From the NCBI GenBank assembly GCA_019245415.1, contig JAFARO010000013.1:1-64000 (forward strand): DNA of 64,000 bases. The letters are read 5' to 3'. This DNA comes from Alphaproteobacteria bacterium. GTDB lineage: Bacteria; Pseudomonadota; Alphaproteobacteria; Micropepsales; Micropepsaceae. This document shows positions 11,982 to 19,237 of this stretch, one piece after another. The notes beneath the pieces are model-generated. The model saw only the letters and a list, made by a program, of their open reading frames with translations. It had not been told where the DNA came from and ran no database searches. The translations under genes and the position numbers were made by a program. The first letter of the stretch is position 1. The number at the start of each line of letters is the position of its first letter.

Positions 11982-12725
11982 TCAAGGCTCGCCGACCACA
12001 ATCCTGACGACCCCAGAGTCGCAGCCGCCGGGAGTCACTTCATTGTAAGCGGCATATCCGTCCTCGGCCGCCCCGTCATAGCCGGAGGCGACACGGTCCG
12101 CACCGACGGGAGCTGCCGTCGCGCCGGGCGCAATGCGCAAGGGCCGTTCGGGGCCGCCGCCAGCGCCATAGCCATGCGCGACGCTGAAGAACACCGTGCG
12201 GTGGGTGCGATTGGTGATCGCGTAGGCCGGCGCGCACGACCCACGCAATTGCGGTCTATAGGCCAGACGTAAGGAGACCGGGCCTGAGGCATCGACAGGT
12301 ACCGGCACGGGTCGGACTGCGACCGGCACGGCCGCTTCCCTCTCGCCGGGAACGACGGTGGCCACGGCGCCCGGCGGCGCGTCGACGACGACCTTTGTCG
12401 CCCCGGGTGCAGGGCCGCCGGCTGCGTCGGCCGGCACATAGCCGTCAGATTCATCGGCCGGTGCATAATCGTCCGGTTCATCGGCCGAGTCGTACCCGTC
12501 AGATGGATACCCCTCGGCCGGTGCGTAGCCGTCGGCAGGTGGATAGGGGTCGGCTGGCGCATAGGCCCCGGGCGGCGGGACGTCGTAGCCGTAGGGATCC
12601 GAACCCGCGACGCTCTGCGGATGGGCGAACCAGTGCGGCAGGCGCTCGAACAGCCCAGCAAAATGAGCGCCGATCGCGATGCCGGCACCCACGAGGAAGA
12701 TCACGATCGCGCGCACGGCTTGCAT
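11982..12725 (-). CDS. membrane-anchored protein with Tyr/Pro/Asp-rich linker
   Basis: 247-residue protein of unknown function. The first 25 residues form one hydrophobic helix (AVRAIVIFLVGAGIAIGAHFAGLF), acting as a signal anchor. About residues 43-105 are a low-complexity linker with imperfect units such as 'YAPADPYPPADGYAPAEGYP'. The C-terminal part is a small domain with two widely spaced Cys residues (GSCAPAYAITN and TPGGCDSGVVRIVV) that could form a disulfide outside the cytoplasm. The ATG at 12725 follows a run of G. It is the last gene of an apparent three-gene operon with two Tyr/Gly-rich secreted proteins (19-base gap). Confidence 0.65.
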   Translation of the reverse strand: MQAVRAIVIFLVGAGIAIGAHFAGLFERLPHWFAHPQSVAGSDPYGYDVPPPGAYAPADPYPPADGYAPAEGYPSDGYDSADEPDDYAPADESDGYVPADAAGGPAPGATKVVVDAPPGAVATVVPGEREAAVPVAVRPVPVPVDASGPVSLRLAYRPQLRGSCAPAYAITNRTHRTVFFSVAHGYGAGGGPERPLRIAPGATAAPVGADRVASGYDGAAEDGYAAYNEVTPGGCDSGVVRIVVGEP

Positions 12726-12744
12726 CAATCCCCCCGCCGCCGCT

Positions 12745-13125
12745 TCACCATCCGCCGTAGCCGCCGTACCAGCCCCCGCGCCTCACGGTGCAATCGTCGC
12801 CGTCGCGGTCGCAGTCGTAGTGCCAGCCACCGCGGCCGTAGCCGCCGTAATATCGCGAGCGATAGTCGTCCCAGTCGTAGCGGCCGTAGCTCTCGCGCCG
12901 GTAGCCGTCGTCGTAATCGCCGTACCGGTACCCGTCATAGCCGTAACGCCGTCCGTAATACGGGTGGTAGTAGTCGCCATAGTAACGGTGACAGCGATCG
13001 CCGGAATAGTTGCAGACGATATGCGAACAGCCATCCCAGCCGCAGCGCGTCGCAACCGATTCTGCGCGCGCGGGCGAAACGAAAAACGCGGCGGCCGCAG
13101 CCGCCGCCAGCAGCGCGGTTTTCAT
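12745..13125 (-). CDS. secreted Tyr/Gly-rich small protein with CxxxGDxC motifs
   Basis: 126-residue exported protein of unknown function. The ATG at 13125 is supported by GGGAGG upstream and gives a signal peptide (MKTALLAAAAAAAFFVSPARA). The mature protein is dominated by Tyr, Gly, Arg and Asp. Two short Cys-framed motifs stand out: IVCNYSGDRCHR near the N-terminus and YDCDRDGDDCTVR near the C-terminus. The next gene upstream has a third copy (VVCDSDGDRCYR), so the two are paralogues. The upstream gene ends only two bases before this start, implying translational coupling. Confidence 0.7.
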   Translation of the reverse strand: MKTALLAAAAAAAFFVSPARAESVATRCGWDGCSHIVCNYSGDRCHRYYGDYYHPYYGRRYGYDGYRYGDYDDGYRRESYGRYDWDDYRSRYYGGYGRGGWHYDCDRDGDDCTVRRGGWYGGYGGW

Positions 13126-13127
13126 CC

Positions 13128-13496
13128 CTAGTCCTCCCAATGATAGCCGTGGCGGCGATAGTACTCGCGGTAATCCCAGCAGTCGCGATAGGTCCGGTAA
13201 CAGCGGTCGCCGTCGGAATCGCAGACCACGTGGCGATAGCCATAGCCGTAATGACCGTCGCCGTCGTAACGGTCGCGATAGTAGCCGCCGTGATACCCGT
13301 CGCCGTCATAGCCGCCATCAAAGTAGCTGCCGGCGCCATAGCCGTCGCCGTAATAGCCCCCGTAATAGCCGTCATCGCCGCGGTAACACTCGTAGCCGTA
13401 GCAGCCGTCATACCCGCCGGCCCTGGCCGGCAGCGACGCCAGCGCCGCGGCACCAAGCGCCGCCAGCACCAACGCGTGTCCGAGCCGCATCTTCAT
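13128..13496 (-). CDS. secreted Tyr/Gly-rich small protein, first gene of the operon
   Basis: 122-residue exported protein of unknown function. AAGGAG lies a few bases before the ATG at 13496, and a signal peptide is clear (MKMRLGHALVLAALGAAALA, cleavage near PARA-GG). The central part is a Gly/Tyr/Asp tract (GDDGYYGGYYGDGYGAG and similar) and the C-terminus carries VVCDSDGDRCYR. The C-D-x-D-G-D-x-C pattern looks like an EF-hand-type Asp loop closed by two Cys. Divergent from the SUV3-like helicase gene, which starts 185 bases away. Confidence 0.7.
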   Translation of the reverse strand: MKMRLGHALVLAALGAAALASLPARAGGYDGCYGYECYRGDDGYYGGYYGDGYGAGSYFDGGYDGDGYHGGYYRDRYDGDGHYGYGYRHVVCDSDGDRCYRTYRDCWDYREYYRRHGYHWED

Positions 13497-13681
13497 CGTA
13501 CAACTCCTTGTCCCAGCGGAGCTTTTGAATCGAGGTTCCGGGAACCATTAACCTCGACAGCATCAAAACGGGCACGCTCTCGCGAAGTTCCTTCGGTCTC
13601 AAAACGGTGAAGTCGAGTAGCAAATGTGCGCCGGCGCGAAACGGCTTGCTTTGGCCGGACGGATCAAAGATTGGTGGAGGC

Positions 13682-16231
13682 ATGGAACACCGCAATCGCC
13701 AGAGCCGGATCACCGCGGTTCTGGGCCCGACCAACACCGGCAAGACGCATTTCGCCATCGAGCGGATGCTGGCGCATCGCTCGGGTATGATCGGCCTGCC
13801 GCTGCGCCTGCTGGCGCGCGAGGTCTATGACAAGGTCGTTCGGCTCAAGGGCGAGCGCCAGACGGCGCTGATCACCGGCGAGGAGAAGATCGTTCCCGCC
13901 GACGCCAAGTACTTCGTTTGCACCGTGGAGGCGATGCCCCTGGATCTCGGCACCGCGTTCCTCGCCATCGACGAGATCCAGCTCTGCGCCGATCCCGAGC
14001 GCGGGCATGTGTTCACAGATCGGCTGCTGCACGCGCGCGGCGAGGAGGAGACCGTCTTTCTCGGCGCCGACACCATGCGCGGCATGATCCAGCGCTTCGT
14101 ACCGCGGACCTATTTCCTGCAGCGCGCGCGCTTCTCCGACCTCGCCTATACCGGCCATAAGAAGCTGACCCGCCTGCCGCGGCGCTCGGCGATCGTCGGG
14201 TTCTCCGCGGAAGACGTCTACGGCATCGCCGAGCTGATTCGGCGCCAGCGCGGCGGTGCGGCCGTGGTGCTGGGAGCCCTCAGCCCGCGCACGCGCAACG
14301 CCCAGGTCGCGCTCTACCAGAATGGCGACGTGGATTTCCTGGTCGCGACCGACGCCATCGGCATGGGCCTGAACATGGATGTCGACCACGTCGCCTTCGC
14401 GGCGCTGGAGAAATTCGACGGCATCGGCATCCGTCCCCTGCGCCCCGAAGAAGCAGGCCAGATCGCCGGTCGCGCCGGCCGCCACATGAACGACGGCACC
14501 TTCGGTGTGACGGGTGATGCCGAGCCACTGGAGGAAGAGGTCGTCAGCCGCGTCGAAGGCCATCGATACGACCCGGTTCGGGTGCTTCAATGGCGCAATT
14601 CCGCGCTCGATTTCCGGTCGCTGGACGGCTTGATGGCGAGCCTCGACGAAGCCCCGCCCCTGCGCGGCCTGACACGGGCGCGGCCGGCGAGCGATCTGGT
14701 AGCGCTGCGCCATCTTTCGCTCATGGGTGACGTGCGCGACATGGCGCGCGCGCCAGCCGCGGTGAAGCGGCTGTGGGAGGTCTGCCAGATTCCCGACTTC
14801 CGCAAGCTCAACGACGAAGAGCATGCGCGTCTGGCGCACACGATCTACGGATTCCTGATGCGCGACCAAGGCGTGCTGCCCGATGACTGGCTGGCGCGCC
14901 AGATCGCGCGGCTCGACGTGGCTGAGGGTGACGTCGCGACTCTTTCCGGCCGGCTGGCGCAGATCCGCACTTGGACCTATGCGGCGCACCGCCCGGGCTG
15001 GACCTCCGACAGCTCCCATTGGCAGGAGCAGACCCGCGCCATCGAGGACCGGCTCTCAGACGCGTTACACGAACAGCTCACCCAGCGCTTCATCGACCGG
15101 CGCACCTCGGTCTTGATGAAACATTTGCGCGACGACGATCTCACCGGCATCGCGCTCGACGATTCCGGCGGCGTGCTGATCGGCGGCGAAGCAGTGGGCA
15201 AGCTCGAGGGCTTCCGCTTCTCGTCCGATCCGCGCGCGGAAGGCGTCCACGGCCGCACCTTGCGAGCCGCGGCGCTGCGCGGCCTGGCGAGCGAATTCAT
15301 CGATCGTGCGCGCCGGCTGAACGAGGCGGACGATAAGGCGTTCAGCCTCAGCGAACATGGTCGCATCTGGTGGGACGGCGCCATCGTCGCGCGCCTGGTC
15401 GCAGGCGGCGCGCCCCTGTCGCCCGAGGTCGAACTCGTGGCGGATGAGCAGCTGAAGGGCGAATTGCGCGAGCGCGTGCAGCGCCGCCTGGATGCATGGA
15501 CTGCCGCGCGCATCGCCCAGCGCCTGGAGCCGCTGCTGAAATTGCGCGCCGCGGCAGATGCCAGGGCCGGCACCCCGGAGGCGCTGCCCGGCTTCGCGCG
15601 CGGTGTTGCGCATCAGCTCTGTGAGAATTTCGGAATATTGGAACGCGAGAGCTTGGCGCAACCGGACAATGTCGGAGCGCTGATCCGCGCGCTCAAGGGG
15701 TTCGGTGTCTGGGTCGGGCGGCGCACGATCTATCTGCCCAGGATGCTCAGGCCCGAAAGTGCGTCGCTGCTGGGCCTGCTCCATGGCGTCTGGCAAAGGC
15801 TCCAACACATCCCGCCGCCGCCGGCGCCGGGGCTGACCTCCTTCGAGATTGACGATGGTGCCGCACCCAAGTTTCTTGCCGCGTGCGGTTTTCGCACCGT
15901 GGTTATGCGCGCGATCCGCGTCGACATGCTGGAGCGGCTGGAGGACACGCTGGAGACAGCCGTCGCTGAAGGCTTTACCGCGGAGGTGATGCTGCCCAAG
16001 CTCGTCTCGCTGCTGGGCTGTTCCAACGAGGAGCTGCAGGCGGTGCTCGCTGCACTGGGTTGGCGCGTGCTCGAAGTCGCCGACGGCGACAAAGCCCCTC
16101 GCATGGTGTGGCGCCGCGCGCCGGCGCGAGCCCGCAAGCGCGAACGCGAACGCAGGCCAGCGCCAACCAAACGCGGGGTGCCAAGCTCTGCTTCGCTCGA
16201 AGCACTCGCGGCCAAGTTCAAGGGTCGATGA
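13682..16231 (+). CDS. SUV3-like ATP-dependent RNA helicase
   Basis: 849-residue DExH-type helicase of the mitochondrial SUV3 family, which acts in RNA turnover. The ATG at 13682 is preceded by GGTGGAGG. Motif I GPTNTGKT is at residues 15-22, motif II is the DEIQ box at 97-100, and motif VI-like QIAGRAGR follows the C-terminal RecA lobe (LVATDAIGMGLNMD). The last 60 residues are Arg/Lys/Pro rich and may bind RNA. The S4 gene overlaps its stop codon by four bases, and fdxA and carD follow: a conserved alphaproteobacterial cluster. Substrates in this organism are unknown. Confidence 0.9.
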   Translation: MEHRNRQSRITAVLGPTNTGKTHFAIERMLAHRSGMIGLPLRLLAREVYDKVVRLKGERQTALITGEEKIVPADAKYFVCTVEAMPLDLGTAFLAIDEIQLCADPERGHVFTDRLLHARGEEETVFLGADTMRGMIQRFVPRTYFLQRARFSDLAYTGHKKLTRLPRRSAIVGFSAEDVYGIAELIRRQRGGAAVVLGALSPRTRNAQVALYQNGDVDFLVATDAIGMGLNMDVDHVAFAALEKFDGIGIRPLRPEEAGQIAGRAGRHMNDGTFGVTGDAEPLEEEVVSRVEGHRYDPVRVLQWRNSALDFRSLDGLMASLDEAPPLRGLTRARPASDLVALRHLSLMGDVRDMARAPAAVKRLWEVCQIPDFRKLNDEEHARLAHTIYGFLMRDQGVLPDDWLARQIARLDVAEGDVATLSGRLAQIRTWTYAAHRPGWTSDSSHWQEQTRAIEDRLSDALHEQLTQRFIDRRTSVLMKHLRDDDLTGIALDDSGGVLIGGEAVGKLEGFRFSSDPRAEGVHGRTLRAAALRGLASEFIDRARRLNEADDKAFSLSEHGRIWWDGAIVARLVAGGAPLSPEVELVADEQLKGELRERVQRRLDAWTAARIAQRLEPLLKLRAAADARAGTPEALPGFARGVAHQLCENFGILERESLAQPDNVGALIRALKGFGVWVGRRTIYLPRMLRPESASLLGLLHGVWQRLQHIPPPPAPGLTSFEIDDGAAPKFLAACGFRTVVMRAIRVDMLERLEDTLETAVAEGFTAEVMLPKLVSLLGCSNEELQAVLAALGWRVLEVADGDKAPRMVWRRAPARARKRERERRPAPTKRGVPSSASLEALAAKFKGR

Positions 16232-16488
16232 GCGAGCGCATCCGCATCGACAAGTGGCTGTGGCACGCGCGGTTCTACAAGACGCGCGCGCTGGCGCAGG
16301 CCGCCGTGAGCGCCGGGCGCATCCGCCGAAACGAGGTGCGCATCGAGAAACCGGGCGCGGACGTCAAACCCGGCGACATTCTCACCCTGGCGCGAGGCGG
16401 CCAGATCGCCGTGGTGCGCATCCTGGCGTGCGGCCTCCGCCGCGGCCCGGCGAAAGAGGCGCAAGAACTCTACGAGGTGGTGGAGTAG
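16228..16488 (+). CDS. S4 RNA-binding domain protein (HslR/Hsp15-like)
   Basis: 86-residue protein consisting essentially of one S4 domain (RIDKWLWHARFYKTRALAQA, then VSAGRIRRNEVRIEKPG). In E. coli the relative HslR binds 50S subunits carrying stalled nascent chains; the same role here is inferred. Its ATG lies inside the helicase stop region (ATGA overlap at 16228-16231), so the two are translationally coupled. The much longer open frame beginning at 16060 is antisense-type noise through the helicase gene. Confidence 0.88.
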   Translation: MSERIRIDKWLWHARFYKTRALAQAAVSAGRIRRNEVRIEKPGADVKPGDILTLARGGQIAVVRILACGLRRGPAKEAQELYEVVE

Positions 16489-16663
16489 CTTCATCCCCAT
16501 GACCGAAACGTCATCGCCGGCCCTTTCGGCGCCCCGATAATCACGCCACTCGATTGTTGGCGGCCGCCAGTGCCATGAATGGCAATGGGAGATTTGCGCC
16601 TTCTCCCTGGCCCTCTTGCACCGCACAAAAGACCGTCCTAAGTCACGGCCTCGGGAGTGCCGC

Positions 16664-17002
16664 ATGACCTACGTCGTCGTCGAAGCCTGCATCAAGTGCA
16701 AGTACCTGGACTGCGTCGAGGTCTGTCCGGTGGATTGCTTCTACGAGGGCGAGAACATGCTCGTCATCCACCCGGATGAGTGCATCGATTGCGGCGTCTG
16801 CGAGCCGGAATGCCCCGCCGAGGCGATCAAGGCCGACACCGAGCCAGGGCTGGAGAAGTGGCTGGAGCTCAACGCCGAATATGCCCGCAAATGGCCCAAC
16901 ATCACGATCAAGAAGGACGCCCCCCCTGATGGGAAGGCGTTCGAGGGCGTTGAGGATAAGTTCGCCAAGTATTTCAGTCCCAATCCCGGAAAAGGCTCGT
17001 GA
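16664..17002 (+). CDS. fdxA: seven-iron ferredoxin FdxA
   Basis: 112-residue ferredoxin carrying one [3Fe-4S] and one [4Fe-4S] cluster. The start [17 protein letters not shown] is the classical FdxA N-terminus. Cluster ligands are visible in [14 protein letters not shown] and [12 protein letters not shown]. The ATG at 16664 follows GGGAG. It acts as a soluble electron carrier; the redox partner is not evident from the neighbours. The gap of 175 bases before it is non-coding and presumably holds its promoter. Confidence 0.95.
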   Translation: MTYVVVEACIKCKYLDCVEVCPVDCFYEGENMLVIHPDECIDCGVCEPECPAEAIKADTEPGLEKWLELNAEYARKWPNITIKKDAPPDGKAFEGVEDKFAKYFSPNPGKGS

Positions 17003-17300
17003 AAATCGAATTTCACAACTAACATTTGTGTGAAATATAGGATCGGGACGGGAACTTCGGTCGAAATATAGTGGCCGCAGCGGACCTTACGTCGAAGAAA
17101 TATCATCATTTCAACGGCTTGGTGATTCGGAGCTTCCCATCCTGTCGTTTATGTGCTATGCAGCGTGGGTTCAGGAATTGGTTTGAAAGGCGCTCCCCCA
17201 ACCCGGATTGAACCTCGGTCCGGCACCGGCGCAGGATTCAACAGCAGCCGATTGCGGCAGGCCCCGGCAGGCCCGGTTTGGCGCGCGAATGGAAACGGAA
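17003..17300 (+). promoter_or_regulatory. carD leader region with repeated GAAATATAG boxes
   Basis: A 298-base non-coding stretch between fdxA and carD, locally AT-richer than the flanks. An imperfect palindrome GTGAAAATC/GAATTTCAC (16999-17016, one mismatch) spans the fdxA stop codon. The 9-base word GAAATATAG occurs twice at 17032-17040 and 17063-17071, exactly 31 bases apart, or about three helical turns. These could be binding sites or tandem promoter boxes for carD; no -35/-10 pair with good spacing was found. Confidence 0.35.
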
Positions 17301-17864
17301 ATGACGGCAGCCAAGGCAGCACTCCCCACCGCTACTCTCACCAAGAAGATCCCAGCCACCCCTTCCCGGAAGCTCGAATTCAGGGCCAACGACCATGTGG
17401 TGTACCCCACCCACGGCGTCGGCCGGATCGTGCGCGTCGAGGAGCAGGAAGTCGCGGGCATGACGCTCGAACTCTTCGTCATCACCTTCGACAAAGACAA
17501 GATGACCTTGCGCGTCCCCGTGGCGAAGGCCAAGTCGGTCGGCATGCGCAAGCTGTCCTCGCCCGACATCGTCGCCAACGCCCTCAATACGCTCAAGGGC
17601 CGCGCCCGCATTAAGCGCACCATGTGGTCGCGCCGCGCGCAGGAATACGAAGCCAAGATCAACTCGGGCGACCTGGTATCCATCGCCGAAGTCGTGCGCG
17701 ACCTGCATCGCGCCAGCGGCCAGCCCGAACAGTCCTACTCCGAGCGCCAGCTCTACGAAGCGGCTCTTGCCCGCATGGCGCGCGAAGTGGCGGTGGTCGA
17801 GAAGACTGACGAGCCGACCGCGGTCAAGCGCGTTGAGGGCATGCTGCTTAAGAAGGCCGCGTAA
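17301..17864 (+). CDS. carD: CarD/CdnL-family RNA polymerase-binding regulator
   Basis: 187-residue transcription factor of the CarD_CdnL_TRCF family. The N-terminal RNA-polymerase-interacting domain is recognised by EFRANDHVVYPTHGVGRI and ELFVITFDKDKMTLRVPV; the C-terminal helical part (SRRAQEYEAKINSGDLVSIA, YEAALARMAREVA) binds DNA at the upstream fork of the promoter bubble in homologues and stabilises open complexes, notably at rRNA promoters. The ATG at 17301 follows GGAAACGGAA; an in-frame ATG at 17289 is an alternative. Alone in its unit and closed by a clear terminator. Confidence 0.92.
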   Translation: MTAAKAALPTATLTKKIPATPSRKLEFRANDHVVYPTHGVGRIVRVEEQEVAGMTLELFVITFDKDKMTLRVPVAKAKSVGMRKLSSPDIVANALNTLKGRARIKRTMWSRRAQEYEAKINSGDLVSIAEVVRDLHRASGQPEQSYSERQLYEAALARMAREVAVVEKTDEPTAVKRVEGMLLKKAA

Positions 17865-17887
17865 AGCGACCTGAAACGCACTGCGTG

Positions 17888-17924
17888 AAGGCCCGGGCGC
17901 CCGCTGCGGGCCTTTTCGTTTCTT
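17888..17924 (+). terminator. Rho-independent terminator of carD
   Basis: Stem AAGGCCCG (17888-17895) pairs with CGGGCCTT (17907-17914) across an 11-base loop and is followed by a T-rich run (TTTTCGTTTCTT). It overlaps by two bases the end of the convergent P450 gene and may act in both directions. Confidence 0.8.
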
Positions 17925-19236
17925 AGGGCGCGCTCCACGCCAGACGATATTCCTGCGGCAGGTGCTCGCCCTTGTAGTCGATCGGGGCTTCCTGGCGCAG
18001 GCCGGGACGGAGCAGCATCTGGCGCACCATTTCGGGGATCATCGCCATACCGACATACTTGCCCAAACATTCGTGGCTCCCATAGCCGAAGGCAAAATGG
18101 TTGTACCAGTTGCGGCCGGGAATGAATTTTTCCGGCTCGTCATAGGCGCGTTCGTCGAACATCGCCGACTGCGTCAGGGTCAATACAAAGGTGCCCTTCG
18201 GCAGCGTCTGGGCGTAGTCCTTGCCCTTGCCGATGCGGTAGTCGCAGGAAAGCTCGCGGAACATATAGGGCGAGATCGGGACGTAGCGCAGCGCCTCCCA
18301 GACATAGCCGTCGAACGCATCGGTGTCCGCCGAGGCCGCCGCCTCCTGCGCCCCGGCGAGTGCGTCGGGGCGGCCGAGCAGGAACTGTATCGCCTGCGCG
18401 GTGGCCTGCGACGTGGTTTCCACCGTTCCGATCAGCAATCCACTGATGTTGATTCCGACGCGCTGGATGTCGAAGCCGATCTCCGGCGCGAAGGTGCTGC
18501 GCAGCATGCGCGAGACGATGTCGTCGTGCGCCGGCGGCGGCTTCTCGCCCATGAGCTTGCGGCCCAGCGCCACCGCGGGCGCGGCCAACTCCTCCACCTT
18601 CGCCAGCGGCAGCTTGCGTGCGATCAGGAGCGCGATGAACTTGGCCAGCGCCTCGTTCGCGGCCTCGTGCTTGGCGGAGATGGTCTTGCGCTCGTCGTCT
18701 GTACGCAGGTCGAAGGGCTGGTTGTAGAAATTGTCGACCTGGTTCCAGTAGGACCAGGTCATCAGGTCGTGGACGTCGCCGCCGTTGAGCCCGAAATAGT
18801 CCTGCACCAGGCGCGCCGGGACCATGCGGGTGTAGCCGCCGACGGCCTCGATCCTGCCCTCAGCCGCGTCCAGCAAGCCTGCCGCGATGTCGGCGACCAT
18901 GGCGCGCACGCGCGGGATGTCGTCGCGGTTGAGCAGGCCCTGCATCAGCGATTTCTCGCGGTAATGCAGCGCGTCGTCGTCATGCGCCATCAGATAGATG
19001 CCGTCGGTCATCTTCGCCCAATAAAGATGGGCGGTGAAGATCTTGGGCATGTTGAGCGCTTCGATAATGTCGTCGTAGCGCGCCAGCAAGGTGCAGGCCG
19101 GCGTCACCAGCACCGGCCTTTTTTGGCGCAACTCCTTGAAGAAGGGCAGTGCCTCGGCCTCGTCATCGATCCAACCGCGCGCCAGCCGCCATTTGTCGGC
19201 GTCGGGTGTGGCGTCGTAGCGCTCCAGATAGGTCAT
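17923..19236 (-). CDS. cytochrome P450
   Basis: 437-residue soluble bacterial P450. The haem-binding loop FGYGSHECLG carries the proximal Cys390; the ExxR helix is WEALRYVP and the I-helix oxygen-activation segment is LLIGTVETTSQAT with the usual acid-Thr pair. The ATG at 19236 is one base after the stop of the upstream RoxA-like cytochrome gene, so the two are coupled in one transcript. No ferredoxin or reductase gene adjoins (FdxA is 1 kb away, in another unit). Substrate unknown; the pairing suggests a shared oxidative pathway on a hydrophobic substrate. Confidence 0.93.
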   Translation of the reverse strand: MTYLERYDATPDADKWRLARGWIDDEAEALPFFKELRQKRPVLVTPACTLLARYDDIIEALNMPKIFTAHLYWAKMTDGIYLMAHDDDALHYREKSLMQGLLNRDDIPRVRAMVADIAAGLLDAAEGRIEAVGGYTRMVPARLVQDYFGLNGGDVHDLMTWSYWNQVDNFYNQPFDLRTDDERKTISAKHEAANEALAKFIALLIARKLPLAKVEELAAPAVALGRKLMGEKPPPAHDDIVSRMLRSTFAPEIGFDIQRVGINISGLLIGTVETTSQATAQAIQFLLGRPDALAGAQEAAASADTDAFDGYVWEALRYVPISPYMFRELSCDYRIGKGKDYAQTLPKGTFVLTLTQSAMFDERAYDEPEKFIPGRNWYNHFAFGYGSHECLGKYVGMAMIPEMVRQMLLRPGLRQEAPIDYKGEHLPQEYRLAWSAP

Positions 19237-19237
19237 G

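Noticed and set aside
11712..12048. Short plus-strand frames in the gap upstream of the mutase gene
   Set aside because: No ribosome-binding site, signal peptide or family resemblance; composition is that of non-coding GC-rich DNA.
13664..15019. Long minus-strand frame inside the helicase gene
   Set aside because: Antisense shadow of the SUV3-like helicase, without start context or recognisable domains.
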